A stretch of DNA of 64,000 nt, taken from the NCBI RefSeq assembly GCF_004345645.1, contig NZ_SLWS01000005.1, positions 372,001-436,000 on the forward strand, in the 5' to 3' direction. Below, piece after piece: positions 25,775-34,472 of the stretch (positions are counted from its first letter, which is position 1; every line of letters starts with the position of its first letter). The notes under the pieces are model-generated. The model searched no databases and was not told the origin of the DNA. It saw only the letters and a list, made by a program, of their open reading frames with translations. The position numbers and the translations under genes were made by a program. Origin of the DNA: Actinocrispum wychmicini (GTDB lineage: Bacteria > Actinomycetota > Actinomycetes > Mycobacteriales > Pseudonocardiaceae).

Positions 25775-26278
25775 TCATGCCTCCAGGGTGTCGGCGTTCA
25801 TGCTGTGGCCGGTTTCCAGGACGGTCTTCAGTCCACTGAGGACGCGCATCCAGCCGGTCGCGGCGACTCGGGCGGCGGTCTTCGGCGCGGCGTCGAGTTG
25901 GTCGTGGTGGACGGTGACCAGGGTGACCCCGTCCTCGCCGGGTTCGATCAGCCAGGTGACCCGGCTGGGTGGTTCGGCGGCGAGTTCGGGGTCGTACAGG
26001 GCGCGGTAGGTGATGACGAGCCGATGGGGTGGTTCGGCGTCCAGAACGGTGTCCTCGCCCCATAATTGTGAGCGGTCGGGTGCGTGGTAGAGGAATGGGG
26101 AGCCGATCTCGGCGGTGGTGTCGACCAGGGCGCCGAACAGGTATCCGGCGCTGTACTCGGGTTGGGTGATGCCGTCCCACACGTCTTGTGCCGTGGCCCG
26201 GATGAACACGTGGTAGGTCTGCGCCGAGCCGGTCGTGGGGATGTGCGGCGGGGCTGAATCCGCTGTGTCGATGGTCAT
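25775..26278 (-). CDS. SRPBCC/AHSA1-type ligand-binding protein (167 aa)
   Basis: START-like fold signature: YHVFIRATAQDVWDGITQPE, then GSPFLYHAPDRSQLWGEDTV, VTWLIEPGEDGVTLVTVHHD and a C-terminal amphipathic helix (WMRVLSGLKTVLETG). The ATG at 26278 is preferred over a TTG six codons earlier; GGAGG lies 11 bases upstream. It is the first gene of an operon with the SDR. A TetR-type operator lies about 26 bp upstream. Members bind hydrophobic ligands or assist stress responses; the ligand here is unknown. Confidence 0.82.
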   Translation of the reverse strand: MTIDTADSAPPHIPTTGSAQTYHVFIRATAQDVWDGITQPEYSAGYLFGALVDTTAEIGSPFLYHAPDRSQLWGEDTVLDAEPPHRLVITYRALYDPELAAEPPSRVTWLIEPGEDGVTLVTVHHDQLDAAPKTAARVAATGWMRVLSGLKTVLETGHSMNADTLEA

Positions 26279-26303
26279 GGTCGGGAGGACCTCCAAGATT
26301 CAG

Positions 26304-26378
26304 TTAGTTGACTGACTAATATGACGCTAGCAGGCTGTTCACCGCTGGATCAAGGGTGTGAGTGAGTTGTCTGACTCA
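26304..26378. promoter_or_regulatory. Pair of TetR-type operators
   Basis: Two 16-bp inverted repeats: TTAGTTGACTGACTAA at 26304-26319 and TGAGTTGTCTGACTCA at 26363-26378. Each has 5-bp arms and a 6-bp centre, and 13 of 16 bases are shared. The first lies between the divergent SRPBCC and tetR genes, upstream of the SRPBCC gene. The second lies just inside the tetR coding start. The likely ligand is the TetR protein encoded at 26358, giving joint control of the SRPBCC-SDR operon and autorepression. Confidence 0.65.
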
Positions 26379-26987
26379 GACGGTGTTTTCGCGGGATTCG
26401 GTCGTGGCGGCAAGCGGGACCGGCTGGTCGCCAGTGCGGCCGACCTGCTGTATCGCAACGGTGTCGCGGCCACCACGCTCGCCGACGTCGCGCGGGCCGC
26501 GCAGGTGCGGCCTGGAAACGTCTATTACTACTTCAAGACCAAGGACGACCTGGTCAGGGCCGTGATCGGGATGCAGGCCGGCCAGGCGGGGGCCATGCTC
26601 GCCACGCTGGAGACCCTGCCCGACCCGGCGGAGCGGCTCAAGGCCCTGGTGCGGCGGTGGGATCAGATGCGTGACGTCATCGCTCGGCACGGTTGCCCGT
26701 TCGGTACGCTCGCTGCCGAGTTCGGCCGGCTCGACGACGATCTCGCCGCCGAGGCGGACGGGCTCATCCGGGGCATCGTGGAGTGGGTGGAGCGCCAGGT
26801 CCGGCACTTGACGTCGAGGGACGCCCGGGAACTCGCGATCATGTTGTTCGCTGCTGTCCAGGGCGGCGCTGCGCTGTCTCGGGCGATGCGCGACCCGGGT
26901 GTGATGTCCGGCCAGGTGCGGCACCTTGAACGATGGATCGACACGCTCGCCGTGACGCCGCCGTGGTCACGCGGGCCGGAGGTCTGA
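26358..26987 (+). CDS. TetR/AcrR family transcriptional regulator (209 aa)
   Basis: The N-terminal HTH is typical: KRDRLVASAADLLYRNGVAA, TTLADVARAAQVRPGNVYYY, FKTKDDLVRAVIG. The C-terminal ligand domain resembles the TetR_C_6/LmrA-YxaF group (RHGCPFGTLAAEFGRLDDDL, FAAVQGGAALSRAMRDP). The GTG at 26358 is the start; one of two operator copies overlaps the first codons. Divergent from the SRPBCC-SDR pair, which it presumably represses. The 3' end overlaps the convergent next gene by 21 bp. Confidence 0.88.
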   Translation: MSELSDSDGVFAGFGRGGKRDRLVASAADLLYRNGVAATTLADVARAAQVRPGNVYYYFKTKDDLVRAVIGMQAGQAGAMLATLETLPDPAERLKALVRRWDQMRDVIARHGCPFGTLAAEFGRLDDDLAAEADGLIRGIVEWVERQVRHLTSRDARELAIMLFAAVQGGAALSRAMRDPGVMSGQVRHLERWIDTLAVTPPWSRGPEV

Positions 26988-27608
26988 TCGGGACAGCAGG
27001 TCTTGTCCGGTCCGGAAGAACTGGGTGATCGCGTTCGCGTCGCCGAGTCGCGCGAGTGGGCGTGCGGCGCCGAACGGGGCGTTGAAGAAGTCGTCCTGGA
27101 CGGTGTCGTGCGGTCCGACGTAGGCGTAGGGCTCGGCGAGATGGTGGTCTCCGGGGGAGACTCCGTAGTTCACGCGGTCGAGGGTGATGGCGACGTCGAA
27201 GTGTTCGGGCCACAGTACGGGGACGAGGTCTGGGGCGAACTCGCGTAGTGCGTGGTCTCCTTCCCGGAATGCCCGCAGCAGTGTCTCCCGTTGCGCACTG
27301 TCCATTGTGATCACTTCGTCCGGTCGGACGCCGGAGCCTTCGCCGTAGACCCCGGCCGGTTCTCCGGCCTGGATGCCCGCGACCGAGGCCACGTCGGTGT
27401 AGGTGTGGCCGTTCAACTCGACCTGTCCGAATTCCGTAAGGAGTTTGTCACCCTGTAGCCGCAGTGCGGGGGCCGCGGTTGTGGTGAATCCGCCTTCTAC
27501 CACGGCAAGTGCGAGCTCGCCGGTTGCCCGCCACTGCGGGCCGGCGAGCAGTAGTTCGGCCACGCCGTGCAGGAAACGCCGGGTGGTGGTCAACGCCGGG
27601 TCGGTCAT
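26967..27608 (-). CDS. Conserved hypothetical protein (213 aa)
   Basis: Contains LRLQGDKLLTEFGQVELNGH, LVPVLWPEHFDVAITLDRVN and YGVSPGDHHLAEPYAYVGPH, followed by FNAPFGAARPLARL. These blocks belong to an actinobacterial family of unknown function that I recall as typically about 200 aa. No signal peptide or metal motif. It overlaps the convergent tetR gene by 21 bp and is divergent from the Rieske-TPP gene with about 85 bp between. An enzyme or sensor role cannot be told from sequence. Confidence 0.7.
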   Translation of the reverse strand: MTDPALTTTRRFLHGVAELLLAGPQWRATGELALAVVEGGFTTTAAPALRLQGDKLLTEFGQVELNGHTYTDVASVAGIQAGEPAGVYGEGSGVRPDEVITMDSAQRETLLRAFREGDHALREFAPDLVPVLWPEHFDVAITLDRVNYGVSPGDHHLAEPYAYVGPHDTVQDDFFNAPFGAARPLARLGDANAITQFFRTGQDLLSRSDLRPA

Positions 27609-27694
27609 GTCCGCGCTCCTTGTGTAACGCCTGGGTCGGTCGGCGGCACTGAGCCAGCCGTCATCGCAGTGTCAGCAAGCCCGGGAGGCGTTAC

Positions 27695-29157
27695 ATGTCG
27701 GACAGTCACACACCAGCAGGCGCTTGGTACCGGGTGGATCCGGCCGACGTGCCGGCGGACGGCCGGGTTCGCAGTGTCACTGTCGGCGGCCGGAGCGTGG
27801 CGTTGTCGCGATGCGGCGCCCGGCTCGGCGCCCTGGAGAACCACTGTCCGCACCAGGGCGGGCCGTTGGGAGAGGGCTCGATCGAGAAAGGTTGGCTGCG
27901 CTGTCCCTGGCACGGCTACGACTACGACTACGACCCGGTATCCGGACTGCCGCCGGAGGGGTTCGGCGACTCGGTTCCCACCTACCCGGTGCGGGAGCGC
28001 GCCGATGGCGTGTTCGTGCGGGTGCCCGAACCCGCACCGCCGGCGCGGACGGTGGCCGATGTGCTGGTCGAGACACTTGTGGCCTGGGGTGTGCGGCATG
28101 TGTTCGGCATGGTCGGGCACTCGAATCTGGGATTCGCCGAGGCATTGCGCCGGGCGGAGGACCGCGGCGAGATCACGTTCGTCGGTATCCGGCACGAGGG
28201 TGCTGCGGCGTTCGCGGCGAGCGCCTATGGCAAGCTGACCGGTCTCCCGGCGGCGTGTTTCGCGATCGCCGGGCCTGGCTCCACCAACCTGCTCACCGGG
28301 CTGTACGACGCGAAACTGGACGGCGCACCCGTGGTGGCGATCTCCGGGCAGGTGCCGTCGAAGGTGCTCGGCCGTGGTGCGTTTCAGGATGTCGACCTGT
28401 CCGCGGTGTTCCGGGACGTGCCGGTGTCCACCACCATCCACAGTGGAAGCGGCAACGCCGAACTCGCCGCGCTGGCCGTCAAGCACGCCGTGGACCGGCG
28501 CGGAGTCGCGCACTTGGTGCTGCCGGACGAGGTGCAGGTCCAGCCAAACGACGCCGCACCGTCCACACCGGACGGGCGACGCCAGGACCGCCGGGTGCGA
28601 CCGGACGAATCCGATGAACGAGGCGGACCTGCTGATCGTGATCGGCGCGTCCTTCGCCAACCACACCGGGATCGCCACCTACAAGCCGATCGTGCAGATC
28701 GACGACGACCACGCCGCGATCGGCCGGTTCACCGCGGCCACCGCCGGCCTGCTAGGCGACGCGCAACTCGCCGTCGCCGCACTGATGGCCGTCCTCGGTG
28801 AGACCAAGGCGGAGGACCAGCGGGCGGACGTCGCCGCTCGCCAGGCGATCTGGCGGGCCGAGAAGACCTGCCGAGCGCAGGACGACCGGGGCCGCGGTCA
28901 AGTACGGGATACCAGCGAAACATGTCCTGCTCAATAACAACGTGCTCGGCAAGATCAGCAAGGAACAGCTCGCCGGGGACTACCCGGTCTGGCAGACCTC
29001 CCTGCGCAACCCGGACTGGGCCGCGTACGCCGAACTGTGCGGCGCCACCGGGATCCGGGTGACGTCCCGGGACCAGCTCGACGACGCGATGACCTTGATG
29101 TTCAGCACCGACGGACCCGTTCTGCTCTGCGTCGAGCAGGACGCCGAACTGCTCTGA
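27695..29157 (+). pseudogene. Rieske-thiamine pyrophosphate enzyme fusion, internally deleted and frameshifted
   Basis: The first frame (27695 to about 28570) encodes a Rieske [2Fe-2S] domain (NHCPHQGGPLGEG, LRCPWHGYDYDY) at residues 20-110. It then encodes the N-terminal PYR domain of a TPP enzyme (VETLVAWGVRHVFGMVGHSN, IRHEGAAAFAASAYGKLTGL, AIAGPGSTNLLTGLYDAKLD). After about 28600 the reading moves to another frame (NEADLLIVIGASFANHTGIA, then IVQIDDDHAAIGRF). It then passes directly to the extreme C-terminal part in yet another frame (LNNNVLGKISKEQLAG up to LLCVEQDAELL). Most of the cofactor-binding domain, including the GDG motif, is gone. An intact member would oxidatively decarboxylate a 2-oxo acid. 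Not functional as it stands. Confidence 0.8.
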
Positions 29158-29171
29158 AAGGAACCTGAGCC

Positions 29172-29876
29172 ATGACCGGATACGACGACTTGCGTGCTGT
29201 GTTCGTCAACTGCACCCTGAAGCGCTCGCCGGAACCGAGCAACACCGAGGGGCTGGTCGACGTCAGCAGACAGATCATGGCGAAGAACGGCGTCACGGTG
29301 GAGGTGCTGCGGGCGATCGACCACGACATCGCCACCGGTGTCTGGCCGGACATGACCGAGCACGGCTGGGCCAGCGATGAGTGGCCGGCGATCTACCAGA
29401 AGGTGCTGGCCGCCGACATCCTGGTGATCGCCGGGCCGATCTGGCTGGGGGACAACAGTTCGGTGACCAAGCTGGTGATCGAACGGCTCTACGCGTGCTC
29501 ACACCTGCTCAACGACGCCGGCCAGTATGCCTACTACGGCCGGGTGGGCGGTTGCCTGATCACCGGCAACGAGGACGGGGTCAAGCACTGCGCGATGAAC
29601 ATCCTCTACAGCCTGCAGCATCTGGGCTACACCATCCCGCCGCAGGCCGACGCCGGCTGGATCGGCGAAGCGGGACCCGGACCGTCCTACCTGGACCCTG
29701 GGTCCGGCGGGCCGGAGAACGACTTCACCAACCGCAACACCACCTTCATGACGTGGAACCTGATGCACATGGCCAGGATGCTCAAGGACGCCGGTGGGAT
29801 CCCCGCACACGGCAACCAGCGCAGCGAGTGGGACGCGGGCTGCCGGTTCGACTTCGCTAACCCGGAGTACCGCTGA
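29172..29876 (+). CDS. Flavodoxin-family NAD(P)H-dependent oxidoreductase (234 aa)
   Basis: The ATG at 29172 follows AAAGGA. The flavodoxin-like fold is visible: AVFVNCTLKRSPEPSNTEGL (FMN phosphate loop), AADILVIAGPIWLGDNSSVT (the P-I-W loop at the flavin) and YYGRVGGCLITGNEDG. The tail is family-typical (NRNTTFMTWNLMHMARML). It lies 14 bp after the stop of the broken Rieske-TPP gene, so the two formed an operon. It probably reduces flavin or quinone substrates. Confidence 0.85.
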   Translation: MTGYDDLRAVFVNCTLKRSPEPSNTEGLVDVSRQIMAKNGVTVEVLRAIDHDIATGVWPDMTEHGWASDEWPAIYQKVLAADILVIAGPIWLGDNSSVTKLVIERLYACSHLLNDAGQYAYYGRVGGCLITGNEDGVKHCAMNILYSLQHLGYTIPPQADAGWIGEAGPGPSYLDPGSGGPENDFTNRNTTFMTWNLMHMARMLKDAGGIPAHGNQRSEWDAGCRFDFANPEYR

Positions 29877-29937
29877 CCCGCGCTCACGTAAGACGATGGT
29901 CATCACTGGCTGCGTGTTCCCGGGCTATATTCGGCGA

Positions 29938-30597
29938 GTGCCTCCATTGCCGCCGGACGAGGAACTCGTGGCCGCGCTCCGCGCGGGCGACGAGCAGGCG
30001 TTCGCCGCGACGCTCGAAGCCTGGTCGTCGTCGTTGCTGCGGCTGGCGCGGTCGTTCGTGTCGACCCACGCCTCGGCCGAGGAGGTCGTCCAGGACACGT
30101 GGTTGGCCGTGATCAGGGGCGTCAACGGCTTCGAAGGTCGTTCGGCGTTCAAGACCTGGGTGTACCGCATCCTGGTGAACACAGCCAAGAAACGCGGCGC
30201 CCAGGAACACCGCAGCGTGCCCTGGGCGAGCCTGGTGCCGCAGGACGAGGACCACGGTCCCACGGTGGACCCGGCCAGGTTCCAGGGTCGTGACGGGGCC
30301 TATCCGGGTCATTGGCAGGAGCCGCCGCAGACGTGGTCGTCGCCGGAGAACAGGGCGCTCAGCTTGGAGATCCGTGCGGTGATTACCAGCGCTCTGGACG
30401 GCCTGCCGGTGCGTCAGCGAGCGGTGATCAGCTTGCGGGACGTCGCCGAGCACACCTCCGACGAGGTGTGTGACATCCTGCAGATCTCCGCGGCCAACCA
30501 GCGGGTCCTGCTGCACCGGGCCAGGGCGGTGGTCCGGGAACGGCTCGCGGAGTATCTCGGCCGGACACCGACAGCGTCTGGGGGACCGCGGGCATGA
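29938..30597 (+). CDS. ECF sigma factor (219 aa)
   Basis: Region 2: LRLARSFVSTHASAEEVVQD, WLAVIRGVNGFEGRSAFKTW and VYRILVNTAKKRG, followed by the linker. Region 4: ALDGLPVRQRAVISLRDVAE, HTSDEVCDILQISAANQRVL, LHRARAVVRERL. The start taken is the GTG at 29938 (the frame runs back into the previous gene). A TATATT element lies close upstream, so the mRNA may be leaderless. Its stop overlaps the start of a zinc-binding anti-sigma gene by 4 bases, the classical regulated pair. Confidence 0.88.
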   Translation: MPPLPPDEELVAALRAGDEQAFAATLEAWSSSLLRLARSFVSTHASAEEVVQDTWLAVIRGVNGFEGRSAFKTWVYRILVNTAKKRGAQEHRSVPWASLVPQDEDHGPTVDPARFQGRDGAYPGHWQEPPQTWSSPENRALSLEIRAVITSALDGLPVRQRAVISLRDVAEHTSDEVCDILQISAANQRVLLHRARAVVRERLAEYLGRTPTASGGPRA

Positions 30598-30833
30598 ACT
30601 GCGACGAGTTCGTCGAACTGGTCACGGCTTTTCTGGACGGCACACTCGACCCGGACACCGAAGCCCGGTTCGTCGAGCACATCTCGCTGTGCGAGGGCTG
30701 CGAACGCTACCTCGACCAGTTCCGCGTCACGATCGCCGAGCTCGGCCAGTTGCCGCCGCACAGCCTCACCCCACAGGCCAGGGACAATCTGCTGACCGCG
30801 TTCCGTGACTGGCACCAGCGAGGGCAGGGATGA
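30594..30833 (+). CDS. Zinc-binding anti-sigma factor (79 aa)
   Basis: A short ZAS-domain protein: MNCDEFVELVTAFLDGTLDP, then the HISLCEGCERYL segment with the His-x3-Cys-x2-Cys zinc motif (His about 28, Cys 32 and 35) and a C-terminal helix. It resembles the N-terminal sigma-binding part of RsrA-like proteins and has no membrane segment, so it acts in the cytoplasm, possibly as a thiol-redox or metal switch. It overlaps the ECF sigma gene by 4 bases (ATGA). Confidence 0.85.
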   Translation: MNCDEFVELVTAFLDGTLDPDTEARFVEHISLCEGCERYLDQFRVTIAELGQLPPHSLTPQARDNLLTAFRDWHQRGQG

Positions 30834-31001
30834 TCTCAGGCTTCAGAACGCGGTGACAATTGGACTCGTAGTCGTCCGGCGAGCACCGCGACGAAGACCG
30901 CACCGAGTGATGCGGACAGGGTCACCCGTCCGTGATTCACCCCACTGGGCAAAGGTTTTGCTCCGGCGGTGACAGCGAAAGCCGCAGTATGCAACTGTTG
31001 G

Positions 31002-32291
31002 TCACGCCAGAACGAAGTACCTCAGCCACAGGTACGGAGCGGCGATCGCGATCGTGATGGCGGTGACGACCGCGCCTTTCCTGGTGAACTGCCAGAAGGT
31101 GATCGGGGTTTCGGCGCGCTGGGCGATGCCCAGGACGACGACGTTGGCGCTGGCTCCGACCGCGGTCATGTTGCCACCGAGATCGGCGCCCAGTGCCAAC
31201 GCCCACCACAGGGCCTGGGAGTGTGCGGGGTCGCCGATATCGGCTGCGAGTTGAGCGACGAGCGGGCTCATGGTCGCCACGTAGGGGATGTTGTCGACCA
31301 CGCCGGACAGCAGGGCTGACACCACCAGGACCAGCATGACCGCGACCAGCGCGTTGCCTCCGGTGGCCTCGGTGACCAGCCGGGCGAGCGCGCTGATCAC
31401 CCCGGTTTTCACGAGGGCGCCGACCATGATGAACAGGCCGGCGAAGAACAGCAGTGTCTCCCATTCGACGCTGGGCATGTAGTCCTTGGGACGCAGGCCC
31501 GAGATCAGCACGAGCAGCCCGGCGCCGAGCAGGGCCACCACCGAGGGTTCGATGTGGACTGTCGAATGGGTGACGAAGCCGCCGAGCACCAGGGCCAGCA
31601 CGGCGCCGGACTTGACCAGCAGGCGGGGCGCCCGGATGGCTTCGCGTTCGTCCAGCCCGATCAGCTCGGCGACCCGGTCGGGATCGACGGCGAACGCGCC
31701 ACGGAACAGCCTGGGCACCACGAGGACCAGCGCGACCAGTTCGACGGCGATGATCGGGGCGAGGTGGACGAGGAAGTCGTTGAACGCCAGGCCGCCGCGG
31801 CTGCCGATGATGATGTTGGGCGGGTCGCCGATCAGGGTCGCGGTACCGCCGATGTTGGACGCGAGCACCTCCGCGATGAGGAACGGCACCGGGCTGATCC
31901 CCATCCGGTCGCACACCAGCAGCGTCACCGGGGCGATCAGCAGGACCGTGGTGACGTTGTCCAGGAACGCCGACGCGATGGCGGTGATCACGACCAGCAG
32001 GATCATGATCCGCAACGGGGAACCGCCGGCGCGCTTGGCCGCCCAGATCGCGACGTACTCGAACACCCCGGTGCGCCGCAGCACGCCGACGATGATCATC
32101 ATGCCGAGCAGCAGGAACACGACGTCCCAGTCGATACCGGTGTCGTGCGAGTAGAAGACGTCCTGCGATCCGGTCACGCCGAACGCGAGCAGGACTCCGG
32201 CGCCGCCCAGGGCGGCGATCAGCCGGTGCACCTTCTCGGTGGCGATGAGGATGTAGGCCACGACGAACACTGTGACCGCGACCGCGGTCAC
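31002..32291 (-). CDS. ArsB/NhaD (SLC13-like) ion transporter (429 aa)
   Basis: An integral membrane protein with about eleven hydrophobic segments. Family signatures: FLLLGMMIIVGVLRRTGVFE, ASAFLDNVTTVLLIAPVTLL (with the conserved DN), NIGGTATLIGDPPNIIIGSR and a second repeat-half LSGVVDNIPYVATMSP / ADLGGNMTAVGASANVVVLG. This internal duplication is typical of the ion transporter superfamily. The substrate could be arsenite, Na+/H+ or organic anions; no ars genes are present. The start is GTG at 32291, within a perfect hairpin. It is the last gene of an operon with a CBS-domain gene and a CPA antiporter gene. Confidence 0.88.
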   Translation of the reverse strand: MTAVAVTVFVVAYILIATEKVHRLIAALGGAGVLLAFGVTGSQDVFYSHDTGIDWDVVFLLLGMMIIVGVLRRTGVFEYVAIWAAKRAGGSPLRIMILLVVITAIASAFLDNVTTVLLIAPVTLLVCDRMGISPVPFLIAEVLASNIGGTATLIGDPPNIIIGSRGGLAFNDFLVHLAPIIAVELVALVLVVPRLFRGAFAVDPDRVAELIGLDEREAIRAPRLLVKSGAVLALVLGGFVTHSTVHIEPSVVALLGAGLLVLISGLRPKDYMPSVEWETLLFFAGLFIMVGALVKTGVISALARLVTEATGGNALVAVMLVLVVSALLSGVVDNIPYVATMSPLVAQLAADIGDPAHSQALWWALALGADLGGNMTAVGASANVVVLGIAQRAETPITFWQFTRKGAVVTAITIAIAAPYLWLRYFVLA

Positions 32292-32293
32292 AG
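32270..32293. promoter_or_regulatory. Perfect hairpin covering the transporter start codon
   Basis: CTGTGACCGCG-AC-CGCGGTCACAG is an 11-bp inverted repeat with a 2-base centre. It spans the GTG start codon (32289-32291) of the ArsB/NhaD transporter and lies 8 bp after the CBS gene. In mRNA it would fold into a stable stem that hides the start, so translation may depend on coupling to the upstream CBS gene. It could alternatively be a protein operator. Confidence 0.5.
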
Positions 32294-32301
32294 CGCCGTC
32301 C

Positions 32302-32742
32302 TCAGCCGAGTGCCTTCTCCAGCAGGCGGGACGCGGTGATCACACCGAGGACGCTGTCGCCGTCGAGCACCGCCACCAGGGGACATCGCATCCGGGCCAT
32401 GATGGCGGCGACCTCGATCACGGTGTCGTCCGCGTCGACGACCGCGAGTTCCGCGGTCTCCTTCGGCAGCAACTCCCGTACCGAATGACCGGAGAGCTTG
32501 TTCGCGACCTTGTCGGCGAACTGTTCGTCGAGCACGCCGGCCAGCGACGGGTCGTCCTGCACATATTTCGGCACGATGAACCGCACCACCTGGGAGGCGC
32601 CCAGGATCGAGTGCGGCCGTCCGCTCCCATCGGTCACCACCAGACCGGGCAACCGATGCGTGGCCAACAGCCGCGCGGCTGCCAGTGCGTCGGAGTCCAG
32701 GCTGGTGACCGGGTACTCCTCGACCATCGAGCGTGCTCGCAT
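32302..32742 (-). CDS. CBS-domain pair protein (146 aa)
   Basis: Two CBS motifs: residues about 1-60 (ALAAARLLATHRLPGLVVTD, GRPHSILGASQVVRFIV) and about 85-146 (ADDTVIEVAAIMARMRCPLV, VLDGDSVLGVITASRLLEKA). Such pairs bind adenine nucleotides and regulate partner proteins. It is located between two ion transporter genes on the same strand (31 bp after the antiporter, 10 bp before the ArsB/NhaD gene), so it probably gates one or both transporters in response to energy charge. Confidence 0.85.
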   Translation of the reverse strand: MRARSMVEEYPVTSLDSDALAAARLLATHRLPGLVVTDGSGRPHSILGASQVVRFIVPKYVQDDPSLAGVLDEQFADKVANKLSGHSVRELLPKETAELAVVDADDTVIEVAAIMARMRCPLVAVLDGDSVLGVITASRLLEKALG

Positions 32743-32772
32743 ACGTGCAGGGTACGGCGAGGTGAACAGACA

Positions 32773-33993
32773 TCATGGTTCCCTGTCGTCGTCTTTACGG
32801 CCACCTGTGGGCAGGTTGTCCAGAGGCTCGACGCGCAGTGCTCGGGCCACGGGGACGTCGGTCGAGGAATGAAGCACGATGGACAGCGCGATCGTGATGG
32901 CGACCAGGTCGAACACGTGCTCGCCGGCTGGGGTCGCGGACTGGAGTACGAGCAGGCCGTAGACCACGGAGGCGAACCCTTTCGGTCCGAACCAGGCCGC
33001 CGCCGCGCGTTCCTGGCCGGTCAAGGACGTGCGCAGCAGGGACAACGCCATGGTCGCCGGTCGCACCAGCAGGATCGCCAGGACGGCAACCGCCCAGTCA
33101 CCGACACTCAGGTGTGAGATCCGCGCGGGCGTGATCAACGCGCCGAACACCAGCAGCGCGCCGAACTTGGTCAGCTCGGACATCAGGTCGCCGAACGGTT
33201 CGAACTGCTCGGCCGCGGTGCGGTCCAGGGTGGCCAGCGTCGACCCGGCCAGGAAGGCCGCCAGGTAGGGGTTCGCGCCGGTGAGGTGGCAGGTCGCGAA
33301 CAGCGTCACCGCGATAGCCACCGGCCCCAAGGCCTGCAACCGGGGTTCGGCCGTCAGGATTCGTGTGCGCCACGCGAGCGCGACGAGCGCGGGGACTGCG
33401 ATGCCCAGCACGACGCCGGCGGCCAGCTCCAGCGCGACCTCACCGAGGTGGGACTGCTGCTGGGTGGCGGTGGCGAGGAAGATCAGCACGAACGGCAGTG
33501 CGAGGCCGTCGTTGAGACCGGATTCGACGTTGAGCAGGCGCCGTAGCCGCAACGGGACATCGTCGCGGCCGACGATGGCCGAGGCGAACACCGGATCGGT
33601 GGGCGACAGGATCGCGCCGAGCAACAGCGCGGTCGGCCAGTCCAACCCGGCCAGGAAATACGCGGGTATCGCGACGCCGGCCATGGTCAGCGGCATGGCC
33701 AGGCCCAGTGCTCGACCGGACAGCCGCCAGCCCTCGCGCAACGCGGGAAGGCTGGCCCGTTGGCCGTCGGTGAACAGCACCGTGAACAGCGCGACGTCGG
33801 CCAGGCCGGTGACCAGCGGATCGCCGGGCGCGACGTGCACCAGACCGAACCCACCCTGACCGATCAGAGCACCGGCCAAGAGGAAGAGCAGTGCCGTGGA
33901 CAACACGGTCCGAGCCGCCACCCCGGACAGGGACACACTGATCAACAGCACGACACCGAACGCCAGGACCAACGCCACGCGGGAACTCCTCAT
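32773..33993 (-). CDS. CPA1-type cation/proton antiporter (406 aa)
   Basis: About twelve membrane segments. Family signatures: ALLLGAILSPTDPVFASAIV (the SPTDP ion-site motif), LNVESGLNDGLALPFVLIFL (NVESGLNDG), FLAGSTLATLDRTAAE and AWFGPKGFASVVYGLLVLQS. The tail of about 20 residues is Arg/Asp-rich. The ATG at 33993 is used; a GTG two codons upstream (33999) has a better GGGGTGA and is equally possible. It is the first gene of the ion-transport operon and would exchange Na+ or K+ for H+. Confidence 0.87.
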   Translation of the reverse strand: MRSSRVALVLAFGVVLLISVSLSGVAARTVLSTALLFLLAGALIGQGGFGLVHVAPGDPLVTGLADVALFTVLFTDGQRASLPALREGWRLSGRALGLAMPLTMAGVAIPAYFLAGLDWPTALLLGAILSPTDPVFASAIVGRDDVPLRLRRLLNVESGLNDGLALPFVLIFLATATQQQSHLGEVALELAAGVVLGIAVPALVALAWRTRILTAEPRLQALGPVAIAVTLFATCHLTGANPYLAAFLAGSTLATLDRTAAEQFEPFGDLMSELTKFGALLVFGALITPARISHLSVGDWAVAVLAILLVRPATMALSLLRTSLTGQERAAAAWFGPKGFASVVYGLLVLQSATPAGEHVFDLVAITIALSIVLHSSTDVPVARALRVEPLDNLPTGGRKDDDREP

Positions 33994-34357
33994 CGCCACG
34001 ACATCACCCCAAGGCGGCGTGATGTGCCGACCAGACTTCCCGGCGCTCCACACGTAAAGATGCCGTAAACGCGCACGAAGAGCAAACCGGCGGTGGGTGC
34101 GGTGTGGTGAGCGAACCGTGGTACGGGGCGTCCCGACGCGCAGTGGTGCGTCGTGAGCTTGTGCGTCGTGATGAGCATCAGGTCCACAGTGGTCACTAAT
34201 CGCCGCGGGTTGCGGTTCATCGGCGATGTTCTGGAACGGGCTGATTGTCCGTAGTGGAGTGGGATCCGAGTGGACTGGCAGGCAAGAGCGTTGCGGTACT
34301 TGCATGAAAGCTTGCAAGGCGCAAATCTGTGAGTGGTCGCCAAGGGGGCGCCCTGGT

Positions 34358-34390
34358 GCCGGCGAGGCGCACACCCCGTGCCTCGCCGGC
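34358..34390 (-). terminator. Strong stem-loop between the MarR gene and the antiporter operon
   Basis: GCCGGCGAGGC and GCCTCGCCGGC form an 11-bp perfect stem with an 11-base loop. It lies about 85 bp after the stop of the minus-strand MarR gene and 365 bp before the antiporter start. There is no T run, as usual for actinomycete terminators. The rest of 33994-34472 shows no gene. Confidence 0.55.
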
Positions 34391-34472
34391 ATCCTGACAT
34401 ATCGGGTCCCGCGCGGTCAGACCTTTCCAGTACCGATCGCAGCGGGCGAATCCGGTTCGGTCCTCGGTTCGG

